This document shows positions 8,583 to 17,565 of a stretch of 64,000 nt of DNA, piece after piece. The stretch spans positions 1,244,001 to 1,308,000 of the forward strand of contig NZ_FXBJ01000002.1 in assembly GCF_900177385.1 (NCBI RefSeq), given 5' to 3'. Origin of the DNA: Carnobacterium iners. Lineage in GTDB: Bacteria; Bacillota; Bacilli; Lactobacillales; Carnobacteriaceae. The position numbers and the translations under genes were made by a program. How positions within the stretch are numbered: position 1 is the first letter of the stretch; each line of letters begins with the position of its first letter. The notes under the pieces were generated by a model. The model was not told the origin of the DNA. It made no database searches and saw nothing but the letters and a program-made list of their open reading frames with translations.

Positions 8583-9218
8583 ATGAGAATAGGAATTATA
8601 GGAGCTACGGGGAGAGCCGGTTCTCGTATTGTTGCGGAAGCTCTTGTTAGAGGATATTTAGTTGTTCCGTTAGTCCGAAATGCTCATAAATTAAAAGAAC
8701 AAAACTGGGAAGTTGTAGAAAAAGACTTATTTGACTTATCTTATACGGATCTTGCAGGACTGGATGTGGTAGTAGATGCCTTTAAGCCGTCCCAAGGACG
8801 AGAAGAACTGCATCAAAAGAGTATCGAACACTTGATTACTCTATTAGAAGGCCACAATAAGCCGAGATTAATTATAGTAGGTGGATCAGGTAGTTTAATT
8901 GTAGATAGACAAACGGGTATACGCCTATCTGAGACGGAAGATTTCCCCCATAGCTCAAAACCTACTGCTTATCATATGGGAAAATCATTAGAGCTATTGT
9001 TAGCTGCTAAAGAACTGAATTGGATCTATATTAGCCCTTCAAAACATTTTATACCAGATGGGATTCGAATTGGTAGCTACCAATTGGGTACTGATTTTCT
9101 TTTAACCAATCATTTAGGACAAAGTGAGATTAGTTACGCTGATTATGCTATTGCATTAGTAGATGAAATTGAAAATAGGGCTTTTGAAAATAGAAGAATA
9201 AATTGTTGTAGTAAATAG
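8583..9218 (+). CDS. NAD(P)-binding Rossmann-fold protein (atypical SDR, NmrA/YwnB-like)
   Basis: 211 aa. The N-terminal dinucleotide motif is GIIGATGRAGSRIVAEALVRG (residues 4-24), the GxxGxxG of atypical short-chain dehydrogenases, followed by VVDAFKPSQGREELHQKS and IIVGGSGSLIVD. No classical YxxxK catalytic pair is placed as in canonical SDRs. These enzymes act as flavin or quinone reductases or as redox sensors; the substrate is unknown. GGAGG precedes the ATG at 8 nt. It lies upstream of tsaE but is probably independent of it. Confidence 0.8.
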   Translation: MRIGIIGATGRAGSRIVAEALVRGYLVVPLVRNAHKLKEQNWEVVEKDLFDLSYTDLAGLDVVVDAFKPSQGREELHQKSIEHLITLLEGHNKPRLIIVGGSGSLIVDRQTGIRLSETEDFPHSSKPTAYHMGKSLELLLAAKELNWIYISPSKHFIPDGIRIGSYQLGTDFLLTNHLGQSEISYADYAIALVDEIENRAFENRRINCCSK

Positions 9219-9361
9219 TAAGAAATCAAACGGACTATTTCATTAGTGGCTAAAGAATATTAGCCCGTTAATTGAATAGTTTGGCTTTTTTAGAATTCAT
9301 CTATTATAATCATAAAAGGAACCTACAAAGCAGAAAAGTAAGAAAGATAAGAGGGATTAAA

Positions 9362-9829
9362 TTGAATCAACTTTATGCAAATAATGAATCAGAAACAAAG
9401 CAAGTTGCACAAGAATTAGCAAAGTTTTTAGAGCCTGGGGATTTAATTTTGTTAGAAGGAGGTTTAGGTGCGGGAAAAACAACTTTTACTAAAGGATTAG
9501 CAATTGGGCTAGGGATTAAGAAAGTCATCAAAAGTCCAACCTATACGATCATTCGCGAATACTTAGATGGTAGATTGCCGCTCTATCATATGGATGTCTA
9601 TCGCTTAGAAGAAACAGGTGGAAGGGATTTAGGACTAGAAGAGTACTTTGAAGGAGAAGGCGTTTCAATCGTTGAATGGGCTAAATTTATTCCAGAAGAC
9701 TTGCCAACAGACTATTTACAAATTAAACTTCAGCCAGCTGGACAAGACTTAATGGAAAGAGAAATTTTATTCCACGCTGTTGGAGAACATTACAATCAAT
9801 TACTGAATCTTTTTTTAGAAGAGAGATAA
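9362..9829 (+). CDS. tsaE: tRNA threonylcarbamoyladenosine biosynthesis ATPase TsaE
   Basis: 155 aa from a TTG at 9362 with AGAGGG 6 nt upstream; the reading frame opens at 9272 but the extra 30 residues are unlike the family. The P-loop is LEGGLGAGKTTFTKGLA (about 34-50), followed by KSPTYTIIREY and HMDVYRLEE. TsaE is the ATPase that works with TsaB and TsaD to place t6A at position 37 of ANN-decoding tRNAs. tsaB and tsaD are not in the window. Confidence 0.92.
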   Translation: MNQLYANNESETKQVAQELAKFLEPGDLILLEGGLGAGKTTFTKGLAIGLGIKKVIKSPTYTIIREYLDGRLPLYHMDVYRLEETGGRDLGLEEYFEGEGVSIVEWAKFIPEDLPTDYLQIKLQPAGQDLMEREILFHAVGEHYNQLLNLFLEER

Positions 9830-9858
9830 AAAAACCAACACTAAAAAAAGTGTGGGTT
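9826..9858 (-). terminator. Terminator of the exonuclease gene
   Basis: AACCAACACT and AGTGTGGGTT pair with one mismatch; the A-run at 9828-9834 supplies the T-tail on the minus strand. It can partly serve tsaE as well. Confidence 0.6.
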
Positions 9859-9880
9859 CTATAAAATAAAGGCTATTTAA

Positions 9881-10414
9881 TTAAACGTGTTTAACCAATT
9901 TCTTAAGAAGATCTGTACCAAAATGATTTTCTAAATACAATAAGATTTCAGCACTCGCATTGCTATCATCTAGAGCGTGATGGTGATTTTCTAATTGGAT
10001 GCCTAAATGAGCTGATACCGTATTTAATTTATGATTAGGAATCCCGGTAATTAGTTTACGGCTAGATTGAACGGTGCAAAGTGTTTGGAAATGAGGTTGT
10101 TCAATATGGTAATAGTCGAGAGTACCTTGTAAAACACCTCTGTCAAAGGGAACGTTATGGGCAACGATTAATTTATTCTCCTTAAAACAAGGCTTAATAT
10201 CTTCCCAAACACGGTCAAATCTTGGTGCGTATCGAACATCTTCTGGATGAATACCATGTACTTGAATATTTCGCCATGAGAACTCTGTCTCTGGTTTAAT
10301 TAAAGTATAGTAGTGATCGACAATCCGGCTATTTTTAACAATCGTTAAAGCAACAGAGCAAGCGCTATGACGTTGGTGACTGGCAGTTTCAAAATCTAAT
10401 GCAACAAAATTCAT
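9881..10414 (-). CDS. DnaQ-like DEDDh 3'-5' exonuclease domain protein
   Basis: 177 aa, a single exonuclease domain. Exo I is FVALDFETAS (residues 3-12, acidic D and E), Exo II is IVAHNVPFDRGVL (about 83-95), and Exo III is HHALDDSNASAEILL (about 145-159, H and D). This makes it a stand-alone proofreading-type or RNase T-like nuclease; it is not fused to a polymerase. The role may be DNA repair or RNA trimming. AGGAGGTAAAAC precedes the ATG. Confidence 0.88.
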   Translation of the reverse strand: MNFVALDFETASHQRHSACSVALTIVKNSRIVDHYYTLIKPETEFSWRNIQVHGIHPEDVRYAPRFDRVWEDIKPCFKENKLIVAHNVPFDRGVLQGTLDYYHIEQPHFQTLCTVQSSRKLITGIPNHKLNTVSAHLGIQLENHHHALDDSNASAEILLYLENHFGTDLLKKLVKHV

Positions 10415-10500
10415 GTTTTACCTCCTCGAACAGATAGTCATTTAATAGTATAATCGCTTTCAGTCAAAAAAGCTAATTGCAATAAAATAAAAAGATAAAA

Positions 10501-10562
10501 AAGAAGTCCAGGCGAATTGAGAAGAACAGTTGATGTTTTCTCAATTCTAACAAGGCTTCTTT
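10501..10562 (-). terminator. Terminator of the P-type ATPase gene
   Basis: On the minus strand GAATTGAGAA and TTCTCAATTC (10514-10523, 10538-10547) form a 10-bp stem, extended by outer GAAG/CTTC pairing, with a T-rich tail. Confidence 0.75.
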
Positions 10563-10567
10563 TTTTT

Positions 10568-13201
10568 TTAAGCTTTTTTACGAACGATTAGTTTAGTTAT
10601 TTCCATTAAAACAACAGATCCAAAGGCTAACCCAGCAGCAATTCTCCAATGTACCCAACCAAAATCAGCAGGGATAGCAAAGAATTCACGAACGCCAGGA
10701 AGGACAGTTAAACCATATAAAGAGAAACAGAAAATAACTGCAAGTATAACATAGATATTAGAAAATAATCCTGCTCCGATAGATGTTTGAGAATTAGAAC
10801 GAGCAGGGAAAGTTTGTAAGGTTCTTGCCAATATCAAAGTAGTAAAGGCCATTGCAACACTTATTTCGTTTGAATAACCTAATCCGATGTATTGCGAAAT
10901 AATAACGGCAATACCGATTAAAGATCCACGATAAAGAACAGAGACTAGCGTTTCACCGGCGAAGATGCCTTCGTTTGGATCTCTAGGTTTACGCAACATA
11001 ACATTTGGTTCGCCTTTTTCCATGCCTAAAGCAATCGCTGGAACAGAGTCGTTAACTAGATTAATGAATAAGAGTTGTAAAGCAGTGAATGGGTTTACCC
11101 AGTCCATCAATAGCGCAGCAACAATAGCGATAATTGCTCCTAAATTACCGGCAAATAGATAGGCGATGGCTTTTTTTATGTTATCGTAGACATTACGTCC
11201 AACTTCAACTGCACTGATAATAGAAACGAAGTTATCATCTGTTAAAACCATAGCAGCAGCATCCTTAGCTACATCTGTTCCACTTCCCATTGCAATACCA
11301 ATGTCTGCTTGTTTTAAGGCAGGTGCATCGTTAACACCGTCACCCGTCATAGCAGAAACTTTGTCTTTAGTTTGCCAAGCTCGTACAATCCTGATTTTAT
11401 TTTCAGGAGAAACACGTGCATAAACAGAGATTTTTTCCAATTGTTCATTTAGCTCGTCTTCTGTTAGCGCATCTAGTTCTTGACCGGTTAAAGCAATATC
11501 TCCTTCTTGTGAGATACCAATATCACGCGCAATAGCTTGAGCGGTTGTTTTATGGTCCCCAGTAATCATAACTGTCTTAATACCTGCTTTTTTAGCTTGT
11601 TCAACAGCTCCATAGACAGCTTCACGAGGAGGGTCAATCATAGCCATAATGCCGACAAGAATTAAATCATTCTCATCTTCAAATTGAATAGTCTGTTCGT
11701 CAGCAATCGGTTTATAAGCAAACGCTAAAACTCGTAATGCACGATCTGAGAAAGCTTCGTTTTTATCTTCTATTATTTTTAAACGTTCGTCAGTTAAAGG
11801 AACAATTTCTCCATCGATTAAAACTTTTGTACTGCGATCAAAAATAACGTCTGGTCCACCTTTAGTTAACATCATAGATTCATCGTCTATTTTATGAACA
11901 GTAGACATCAATTTACGATCAGAGTCAAAAGGCAGTTCAGCAATACGAGGGTGTTTTGTACGTATCTCATCGTAGGGCTGGTTTACTTTATTGCTAAAAG
12001 AGACCATAGCGACTTCGGTAGGATCACCTAGCTCTTGTCCTGTTTCGCTGATCGTTGAATCGTTAGCTAAAACAGCAATTTGCATAAGACGTTTTTCATC
12101 AAATGTCCATGTTTCTGGTTTGTCATTAAAAGGAGCAGATTGACCGTTTAATAAGAAGTAGTCAACAATAGTCATTTTATTTTGCGTTAAAGTTCCTGTC
12201 TTATCGGTACAAATAACGCTCGTTGCACCCAATGTTTCTACAGCTGGTAACTTACGAATAATCGCATGACGTTTAGCCATTTTGTTGGTTCCCATTGAAA
12301 GGACAATCGTAACAATCGATTGTAAAGCTTCAGGAATCGCAGCAACAGCAACGGCAACAGCAAACATAAAGGCATTTAATAAGTCTACGCTAAGATTAGC
12401 TGTACCACCAAAGTAAATACGGACGGCTTCAATAACAAAAATAAGAATAGAGAGAATTAAAATTCCAATTCCAAGTTGTTTGCTAAATTGATCCAATTTT
12501 TTCTGTAATGGCGTTTGTTTTGTCATAGCACTTTCCAATAAATTAGCAACTTGGCCAATTTCAGTTTGATTTCCTGTTGCAGTGATAACAAATACACCAC
12601 GACCATAGACAACCAGTGTTCCGCTATGAACCATATTAGAACGATCTCCAACTGGAACAACGTTTGAAAGAGTTGCGATATCTTTATCGGCCGGAACAGA
12701 TTCGCCAGTCAGCATGCCTTCATCAATTTTTAATGAACCAGCTTCGATTAAACGGCCATCAGCAGGTACATAATCTCCTGCATCTAAAATAACGATATCA
12801 CCAGGTACTAATTGATTAGCAGCTAAAGATATTTTTTCTCCATTTCGAATCACTTTAGCTATCGGAGCAGACATATTTTTTAAAGCATCTAAAGAGCCCT
12901 CAGCTTTTTTAGTTTGAACCACACTAACGACTGAATTAATCATTAGAACGGCAAAAATAATAAGAGACTCAACAACCGAACCGATTAAAATTTGAACGAC
13001 GGCTACAATTAATAAAACGATAACCATTGCATCTTTGAACGTTTCTAGAAAAAGCTTCAAGACTGAATCTTTTTTTACTGATTTTAACTCATTGGTTCCA
13101 AATTTTTTAAGGCGACTGTTTACTTCCTCGTCCTTCAATCCATTGGTTGTCGTATTTAATTCTGCTAAGATATCTTTTTGTTCTTTTTGGTAATCTTTCA
13201 A
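10568..13201 (-). CDS. Cation-translocating P-type ATPase, probable Mn2+ (or Ca2+) exporter
   Basis: 877 aa from a TTG at 13201. AAGGGG lies 8 nt upstream of it, while an upstream GTG at 13210 is too close to this RBS. Type II P-ATPase order: N-terminal cation_ATPase_N domain, actuator loop DEGMLTGESVPADK, helix motif AAIPEALQSIV, phosphorylation motif CTDKTGTLTQNKMT, nucleotide domain with TKGGPDVI, hinge MTGDGVNDAPALKQADIGIAMG, and the C-terminal helix block ending near ALGMEKGEP. Length matches the Listeria LMCA1 and Lactococcus YoaB group. The yybP-ykoY-like leader argues for manganese export, as with yoaB of Lactococcus and mgtA of pneumococcus. Confidence 0.9.
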   Translation of the reverse strand: MKDYQKEQKDILAELNTTTNGLKDEEVNSRLKKFGTNELKSVKKDSVLKLFLETFKDAMVIVLLIVAVVQILIGSVVESLIIFAVLMINSVVSVVQTKKAEGSLDALKNMSAPIAKVIRNGEKISLAANQLVPGDIVILDAGDYVPADGRLIEAGSLKIDEGMLTGESVPADKDIATLSNVVPVGDRSNMVHSGTLVVYGRGVFVITATGNQTEIGQVANLLESAMTKQTPLQKKLDQFSKQLGIGILILSILIFVIEAVRIYFGGTANLSVDLLNAFMFAVAVAVAAIPEALQSIVTIVLSMGTNKMAKRHAIIRKLPAVETLGATSVICTDKTGTLTQNKMTIVDYFLLNGQSAPFNDKPETWTFDEKRLMQIAVLANDSTISETGQELGDPTEVAMVSFSNKVNQPYDEIRTKHPRIAELPFDSDRKLMSTVHKIDDESMMLTKGGPDVIFDRSTKVLIDGEIVPLTDERLKIIEDKNEAFSDRALRVLAFAYKPIADEQTIQFEDENDLILVGIMAMIDPPREAVYGAVEQAKKAGIKTVMITGDHKTTAQAIARDIGISQEGDIALTGQELDALTEDELNEQLEKISVYARVSPENKIRIVRAWQTKDKVSAMTGDGVNDAPALKQADIGIAMGSGTDVAKDAAAMVLTDDNFVSIISAVEVGRNVYDNIKKAIAYLFAGNLGAIIAIVAALLMDWVNPFTALQLLFINLVNDSVPAIALGMEKGEPNVMLRKPRDPNEGIFAGETLVSVLYRGSLIGIAVIISQYIGLGYSNEISVAMAFTTLILARTLQTFPARSNSQTSIGAGLFSNIYVILAVIFCFSLYGLTVLPGVREFFAIPADFGWVHWRIAAGLAFGSVVLMEITKLIVRKKA

Positions 13202-13353
13202 GTGGAACACCCCTTAATTTATTATTTTTTTATATAGATGCAGTAAAAAGCGATTTAGATATTGGCTTATCGGTTGAATACTAGCTAACAACCCAACAAA
13301 TTGTATCTGTTAACCGGTATGAGAATACCTCCTTAAGTTTCTTTTAAGAAAAA

Positions 13354-13413
13354 TGATAAAAAAAGAGACTTATGCAGAATTATCTCTTTGCAGAAACAAT
13401 GTGCATAAGTCTC
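13354..13413 (-). terminator. Riboswitch-controlled intrinsic terminator
   Basis: On the minus strand two perfect 12-bp arms (13402-13413 and 13365-13376, GAGACTTATGCA and complement) are followed by a T-run (13354-13364). The upstream arm contains the 3' strand of riboswitch helix P1, so aptamer folding and terminator folding exclude each other. Metal binding should therefore switch transcription on. Confidence 0.85.
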
Positions 13414-13504
13414 ACCGTTTAAGACAACACCAGTAAATTTTGCGAATTTACTTGTTGGTGATGTTGCCACAGCCAATGCTGCCGGTTACTCCCTTATGTA
13501 TGAA
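13402..13504 (-). promoter_or_regulatory. yybP-ykoY family manganese riboswitch
   Basis: The minus-strand RNA starts CATAAGGGAGTAAC and closes with GGTGAGACTTATG. CATAAG and CTTATG form P1, and the GGGAGUA and GUGAGAC segments are the conserved halves of the yybP-ykoY motif. Between them lies a long paired arm (AACACCAGTAAATT with its complement). The family senses Mn2+ and commonly precedes Mn2+ exporters. Here it lies upstream of a P-type ATPase and overlaps a terminator, exactly the arrangement expected of an ON switch. Confidence 0.85.
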
Positions 13505-13535
13505 AATAGGTAGCTTATCTTTTTTCTTCTTTTAC

Positions 13536-13564
13536 AGTATATAATTTTTTTAAAAATAAAGCAA
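13536..13564 (-). promoter_or_regulatory. Promoter of the riboswitch-ATPase transcript
   Basis: Minus strand: TTGCTT (13559-13564), 17-bp spacer, TATACT (13536-13541), ending about 32 bp before the aptamer. Confidence 0.6.
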
Positions 13565-13622
13565 TTAAAACAATCTTTTAGATCTCAATTGTCTATCTAG
13601 TTTTATAAAATGAAATAATTTC

Positions 13623-13651
13623 TTGTGTTCGCTTTCATTTAAATGTATACT
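13623..13651 (+). promoter_or_regulatory. Promoter of the phospho-beta-glucosidase gene with overlapping cre-like site
   Basis: TTGTGT (13623-13628), 17-bp spacer, TATACT (13646-13651). The sequence TGTGTTCGCTTTCA (13624-13637) matches the CcpA cre consensus TGWAANCGNTNWCA at all but two positions and covers the -35 box and spacer, so CcpA would block initiation (carbon catabolite repression). TATAAT at 13661 is an alternative -10. Confidence 0.55.
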
Positions 13652-13702
13652 TGTTTTAAATATAATGTATAGACAAATAAAATTAAGAAGGAGAGAACAA
13701 CA

Positions 13703-15091
13703 ATGAAGTATCAATTTCCTGAAAATTTTTGGTGGGGCTCAGCAGCAAGCGGTCCTCAAGCAGAAGGTATTTACGAAGGAGACAAAAAAGGAGAAAGCAT
13801 TTGGGACCATTGGTATGAAGAAGAACCCGAAAAATTTTTTAATCAAGTAGGACCAGAAAAGACGTCCCGTTTTTATAAAAAATATCAAGAAGATATTCAA
13901 TTAATGAAGCAAACTGGACACAATAGTTTTAGAACCTCTATCCAATGGAGTCGACTTTTTCCGGATAATACAGGAAAAGTAAATCAAGTAGGCGTAGACT
14001 TTTATAATGCCGTTATTGATGAGCTAATTGAAAAGGATATTGAACCGTTTATAAACTTATATCACTTTGATATGCCTATGTGGTTACAAGAAAAAGGTGG
14101 TTGGTTGAATCGTAATACAGTAGAGGCTTATACTCTATTCGCTAAGACTTGTTTCGAGTTGTTTGGCGATCGTGTAAAAAAATGGTTTACACACAATGAG
14201 CCAATCGTGCCGGTTGAAGGAGGTTACCTTTACCAATTTCATTATCCAAATGAAGTCAATATGAAACATGCGGTCCAAGTAGCATATCATGAGGTTCTTG
14301 CAAGTGCAAAAGCAATAAAAATTTACCATGAGATGAAACTTGATGGTGAGATTGGAATTATTTTAAATCTTACACCAAGTTATCCTCGTGATGAAGCGAA
14401 TCCTGAAGATGTAAAAGCAGCTACTATTGCAGATGCATTCTTTAATCGTTCTTTTCTTGATTCTGCAGTAAAAGGAGAATTTCCAAAAGATCTAGTAGAT
14501 TTGTTGCGCGCTATCAGTCATCTTCCTGAAACTGAAATAGGTGATTTAGCTATTATCAAAGAAAATACAGTTGATTTACTAGGCGTAAACTATTATCAAC
14601 CAAGAAGAATCAAAGCAGAAGAGTCTGATGAAAAATTAGCACAAGGACCAATGCCAGATGACTATTTTGATAATTATGTAATGCCAGGACGTAAAATGAA
14701 TCCCTATCGTGGATGGGAAATTTACGAAAAAGGCATTTACGATATTCTAACGAACTTAAGAGAAAATTATGGGAATATTCGATGTTTCATTTCTGAGAAC
14801 GGAATGGGTGTTGAAAATGAAGAACGCTATATTAATAAAGAGGGCGTAGTAGAAGACGATTATCGAATTGAGTTTGTTAAAGACCATTTAGCTTATGTCC
14901 ATCAAGCCCTTCAAGAAGGAAGCAATGTTCAAGGTTACCACATGTGGACGTGCATGGATAACTGGTCATGGATGAATGCTTATAAGAACCGTTATGGTTT
15001 TATTTCGGTTGATTTAAATCAAGAAGGAAAGAGAACAATTAAAAAAAGTGGCCACTGGTTTAAAGAAATGACCAGCCAAAATGGATTTTAA
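13703..15091 (+). CDS. 6-phospho-beta-glucosidase, GH1
   Basis: 462 aa, a full-length GH1 barrel. It shows the N-terminal FPENFWWGSAASGPQAEG signature (about 5-22), acid/base glutamate in FTHNEPIVPVEGG (about 163-175), nucleophile in ISENGMGVENEERYI (about 362-376), and the C-terminal YKNRYGFISVDL, whose Lys/Tyr context is usual in enzymes acting on 6-phosphoglucosides. It should cleave PTS-imported, 6-phosphorylated beta-glucosides such as cellobiose-P in the cytoplasm. AAGGAGAGAAC precedes the ATG. It lies upstream of the EIIC gene but ends in its own terminator. The IS-disrupted EIIC may have left it without its main substrate supply. Confidence 0.93.
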   Translation: MKYQFPENFWWGSAASGPQAEGIYEGDKKGESIWDHWYEEEPEKFFNQVGPEKTSRFYKKYQEDIQLMKQTGHNSFRTSIQWSRLFPDNTGKVNQVGVDFYNAVIDELIEKDIEPFINLYHFDMPMWLQEKGGWLNRNTVEAYTLFAKTCFELFGDRVKKWFTHNEPIVPVEGGYLYQFHYPNEVNMKHAVQVAYHEVLASAKAIKIYHEMKLDGEIGIILNLTPSYPRDEANPEDVKAATIADAFFNRSFLDSAVKGEFPKDLVDLLRAISHLPETEIGDLAIIKENTVDLLGVNYYQPRRIKAEESDEKLAQGPMPDDYFDNYVMPGRKMNPYRGWEIYEKGIYDILTNLRENYGNIRCFISENGMGVENEERYINKEGVVEDDYRIEFVKDHLAYVHQALQEGSNVQGYHMWTCMDNWSWMNAYKNRYGFISVDLNQEGKRTIKKSGHWFKEMTSQNGF

Positions 15092-15111
15092 TAGAATAAT
15101 AAAGTAAAGCG

Positions 15112-15158
15112 AAGAAAGATTCCGATTGAGATTATTCTCATACGAATCTTTCTTTTTT
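15112..15158 (+). terminator. Terminator of the GH1 gene
   Basis: Perfect 11-bp arms AAGAAAGATTC (15112-15122) and GAATCTTTCTT (15144-15154), then a T-run. Confidence 0.9.
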
Positions 15159-15346
15159 CATAAGTTTCTTACCGGTTAGTCATAGGATGGATATAGGAAA
15201 TAAACGTGTGTAGCACTTAATACTGCCTGTCAAATGGACTGATTAGTTACGATTTTACTGAAATAATGATAATTATAGGATAGAAAAATAAAATGAAACA
15301 TACCTTAAGCTACGCTCATTTTGTTAAAAGATATGGTTTAGATAAT

Positions 15347-15401
15347 AAAAGACTAGACATTAATTAAATAAAATGGTATTCTTTTTATGTAATCGATTTT
15401 A
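15347..15401 (+). promoter_or_regulatory. Probable GntR operator and cre site upstream of the PTS EIIC gene
   Basis: AAAAGACTAGACATTA (15347-15362) shares its first ten bases with the left half of the palindrome upstream of the GntR gene (19221-19240), and both are centred on CTAG. TGTAATCGATTTTA (15388-15401) fits the CcpA cre consensus with one mismatch. Together they suggest specific repression by the local GntR protein plus catabolite repression of EIIC. Confidence 0.45.
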
Positions 15402-16185
15402 AAAAAAGATAGGTTGACTAAAACTAGGCCAGTTATCAGTCAGTAATAAATTAAAGAAAAGAGGACAAATCAATGAATGAGTTTATTGATAAGTTAGGTG
15501 AAAAATTACTTCCTATTGCCGGGAAACTTGGTGAAAACCGTTACCTTAAAGTTCTACGTGATGCGTTTATGCTTGCTTTCCCTATTACCATGTTTGGATC
15601 AATTGTAGTTGTATTAAATAACTTGCCATTTTTTAGTGATGCAACAAAAGGTACTTTAGGAAACTTATTTGGAAATGGACAAAATGCGACGATGTCAATT
15701 ATGACGATTTTTGTTACCTTTGGTATTGGATATTACTTAAGCAAATCCTACGATGTTGAAGGTATCTTTGGTGGAGCAGTTTCACTAGCTTCTTACTTAA
15801 TTTTGACACCGTTCTCAATGTTAAGTGAGTCAGGAGAAGTAATACCCGGTGTATTAGCATTAGATCGTTTAGGTGCAAAAGGCATGTTTATCGGTATGAT
15901 TGCAGCATTTGTTGCTGGAGAAATTTACACACGAATGGTTAAAAGAGGATTTATCATCAAAATGCCTGAAGGCGTTCCGCCAGCAGTTGCAAATTCATTT
16001 GCAGCCTTATTACCTGCTATTATTACTTTAACAACTTTCTTATTACTTAATGCAGTAGTAGTTGGTTTCTTTGATACAAACTTACATGATCCTGAATAAT
16101 TCATAGCTTTTCTAAAAATACTAATCGATGTTGATTTTACAGCGTTTAAACTAATTTGCTTTATCACCCATTAGGTGATGAAAAA

Positions 16186-16241
16186 AGAACCCCTTTCTGC
16201 TATGGTTATATCATCACAACCAACCAATAGAAAGGGGTTCT
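16186..16241 (+). promoter_or_regulatory. IS-encoded hairpin covering the transposase RBS
   Basis: Perfect 13-bp arms AGAACCCCTTTCT (16186-16198) and AGAAAGGGGTTCT (16229-16241) end 4 nt before the transposase ATG. The downstream arm contains the AAAGGGG ribosome binding site. Transcripts entering from EIIC would fold and hide the RBS, while transcripts starting inside would not, a known way IS elements limit activation by outside transcription. Confidence 0.6.
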
Positions 16242-16245
16242 CTCA

Positions 16246-17565
16246 ATGATTACTTTACAAGAAAAAGCAATGAAATTCAATAACCATTTATAAGTCTCTC
16301 ATACAGGTGGTCGTTTATCGAGTGATTCAGGATTAATTTTAGTTGATGAATTAATGGATACTTTTCATTTTGAAGAATTGTCAAAAAAACTCATTTCATA
16401 TAATGAAAATCGTCGCTATTGGAAACACACTAACCATAAAATTTTAAAACAACTAATTCTTCAACTAATTGCTGGCTATAAAGCTGATTCGTCTGCGACT
16501 ATCTTACAGTATGATCCAGTATTACAAACTCTATCACAAGAAGAGTGTTTGGCTTCTCAACCGACTATCTCTCGGTTTCTTGATCGCATTACAGACCAAA
16601 CGATTAATGATTTACAAACCTTTAATCAAACATTAATTGACCAAGCGAGATTTGTTCGCAATGATATGAATATGATTATTGATTTGGATTCTACACACTC
16701 TGATACCTTCGGTATTCAGGAACAAACAGATTATAATGCCCACTATCGAACAAACGGTTATCATCCATTAGTCGCATTCGATGGATTAACGGGCGATTTT
16801 TTAAAAGCTAAACTTCGTTCAGGAAATTAATACACGTCTAAAGGAGTTAAAGAGTTTCTTGAACCGTTATTAGATCATTATAATCAAGCAATCCCTACGA
16901 CAGATATTTTAGTGCGTGGAGATAGTGGATTTGCAACACCTGATATTTATGAGTTATGCGAAGAATATGGGTCAAACTTTGTCATTCGCCTAAAACATAA
17001 TAATAATTTATACCGATTAGCAGAAGAGTTTGTGTATTACGACGATAATTATCCTTGGAATGAAAAAGAAGAATACTATTATTCCGTTTCCTATCAAGCA
17101 GCGTCTTGGTCTAAACCGCGTAGAGTATGCATTCAATCCATTCGAGAAATGGGTGAATTACTTTTCAAGCATACGTTTATTGTCACAAATTTTTCAGAAA
17201 ATATTTCATCAAAACAAGTTTTTAAGACGTATAAAAAGCGTGGTGCTATGGAAAACTACATTAAAGAAGCAAAAAATGGTTTCTATTTTGATAAGACAGA
17301 TAGCCCTAAATTTATTGAAAATCATGCACGTATGATGATAAGTGTCCTTGCATACAACCTAATCAATTTTTTGCGTACAACTTGTTTTGATAAAAATTAT
17401 AAAGGACTTCAAATTAATACGATTCGTCTTCGCTTATTCAAAGTAGCTGGCAAACTAGTGAGTACTGCGAGAGAAATGTATCTAAAAATTTCTAGTTCGC
17501 ATGTTTATCAAGCGGAGTTTTATGCCGTCTTTAATCGAATCCAAAGGATTCGGCATTATATTTAA
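16246..17565 (+). pseudogene. IS1380-family transposase with two in-frame TAA codons
   Basis: 440 codons in a single frame from ATG 16246 to stop 17565, interrupted by TAA at codon 16 (16291-16293) and codon 195 (16828-16830). No frameshift. Recognisable blocks: VSHTGGRLSSDSGLILVDE after the first stop, catalytic IIDLDSTHSDTFG, GYHPLVAFDGLTGDFLKAKLRSGN before the second stop, then ILVRGDSGFATPDIYELCE and the C-terminal KEAKNGFYFDKTDSPKF. Both stops could be single-base changes of CAA or AAA. As read it is inactive unless suppressed, or the element was moved by a related transposase acting in trans. Confidence 0.88.

Noticed and set aside
10568-13201. Naming the P-type ATPase a Ca2+ pump
   Set aside because: Protein motifs fit, but the manganese-type riboswitch makes Mn2+ export at least as likely, so no fixed metal was assigned.
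15473-16099. 208-aa EIIC as a complete gene
   Set aside because: It ends in codons taken from the IS; the target duplication shows it is only the first half of a 430-aa gene.
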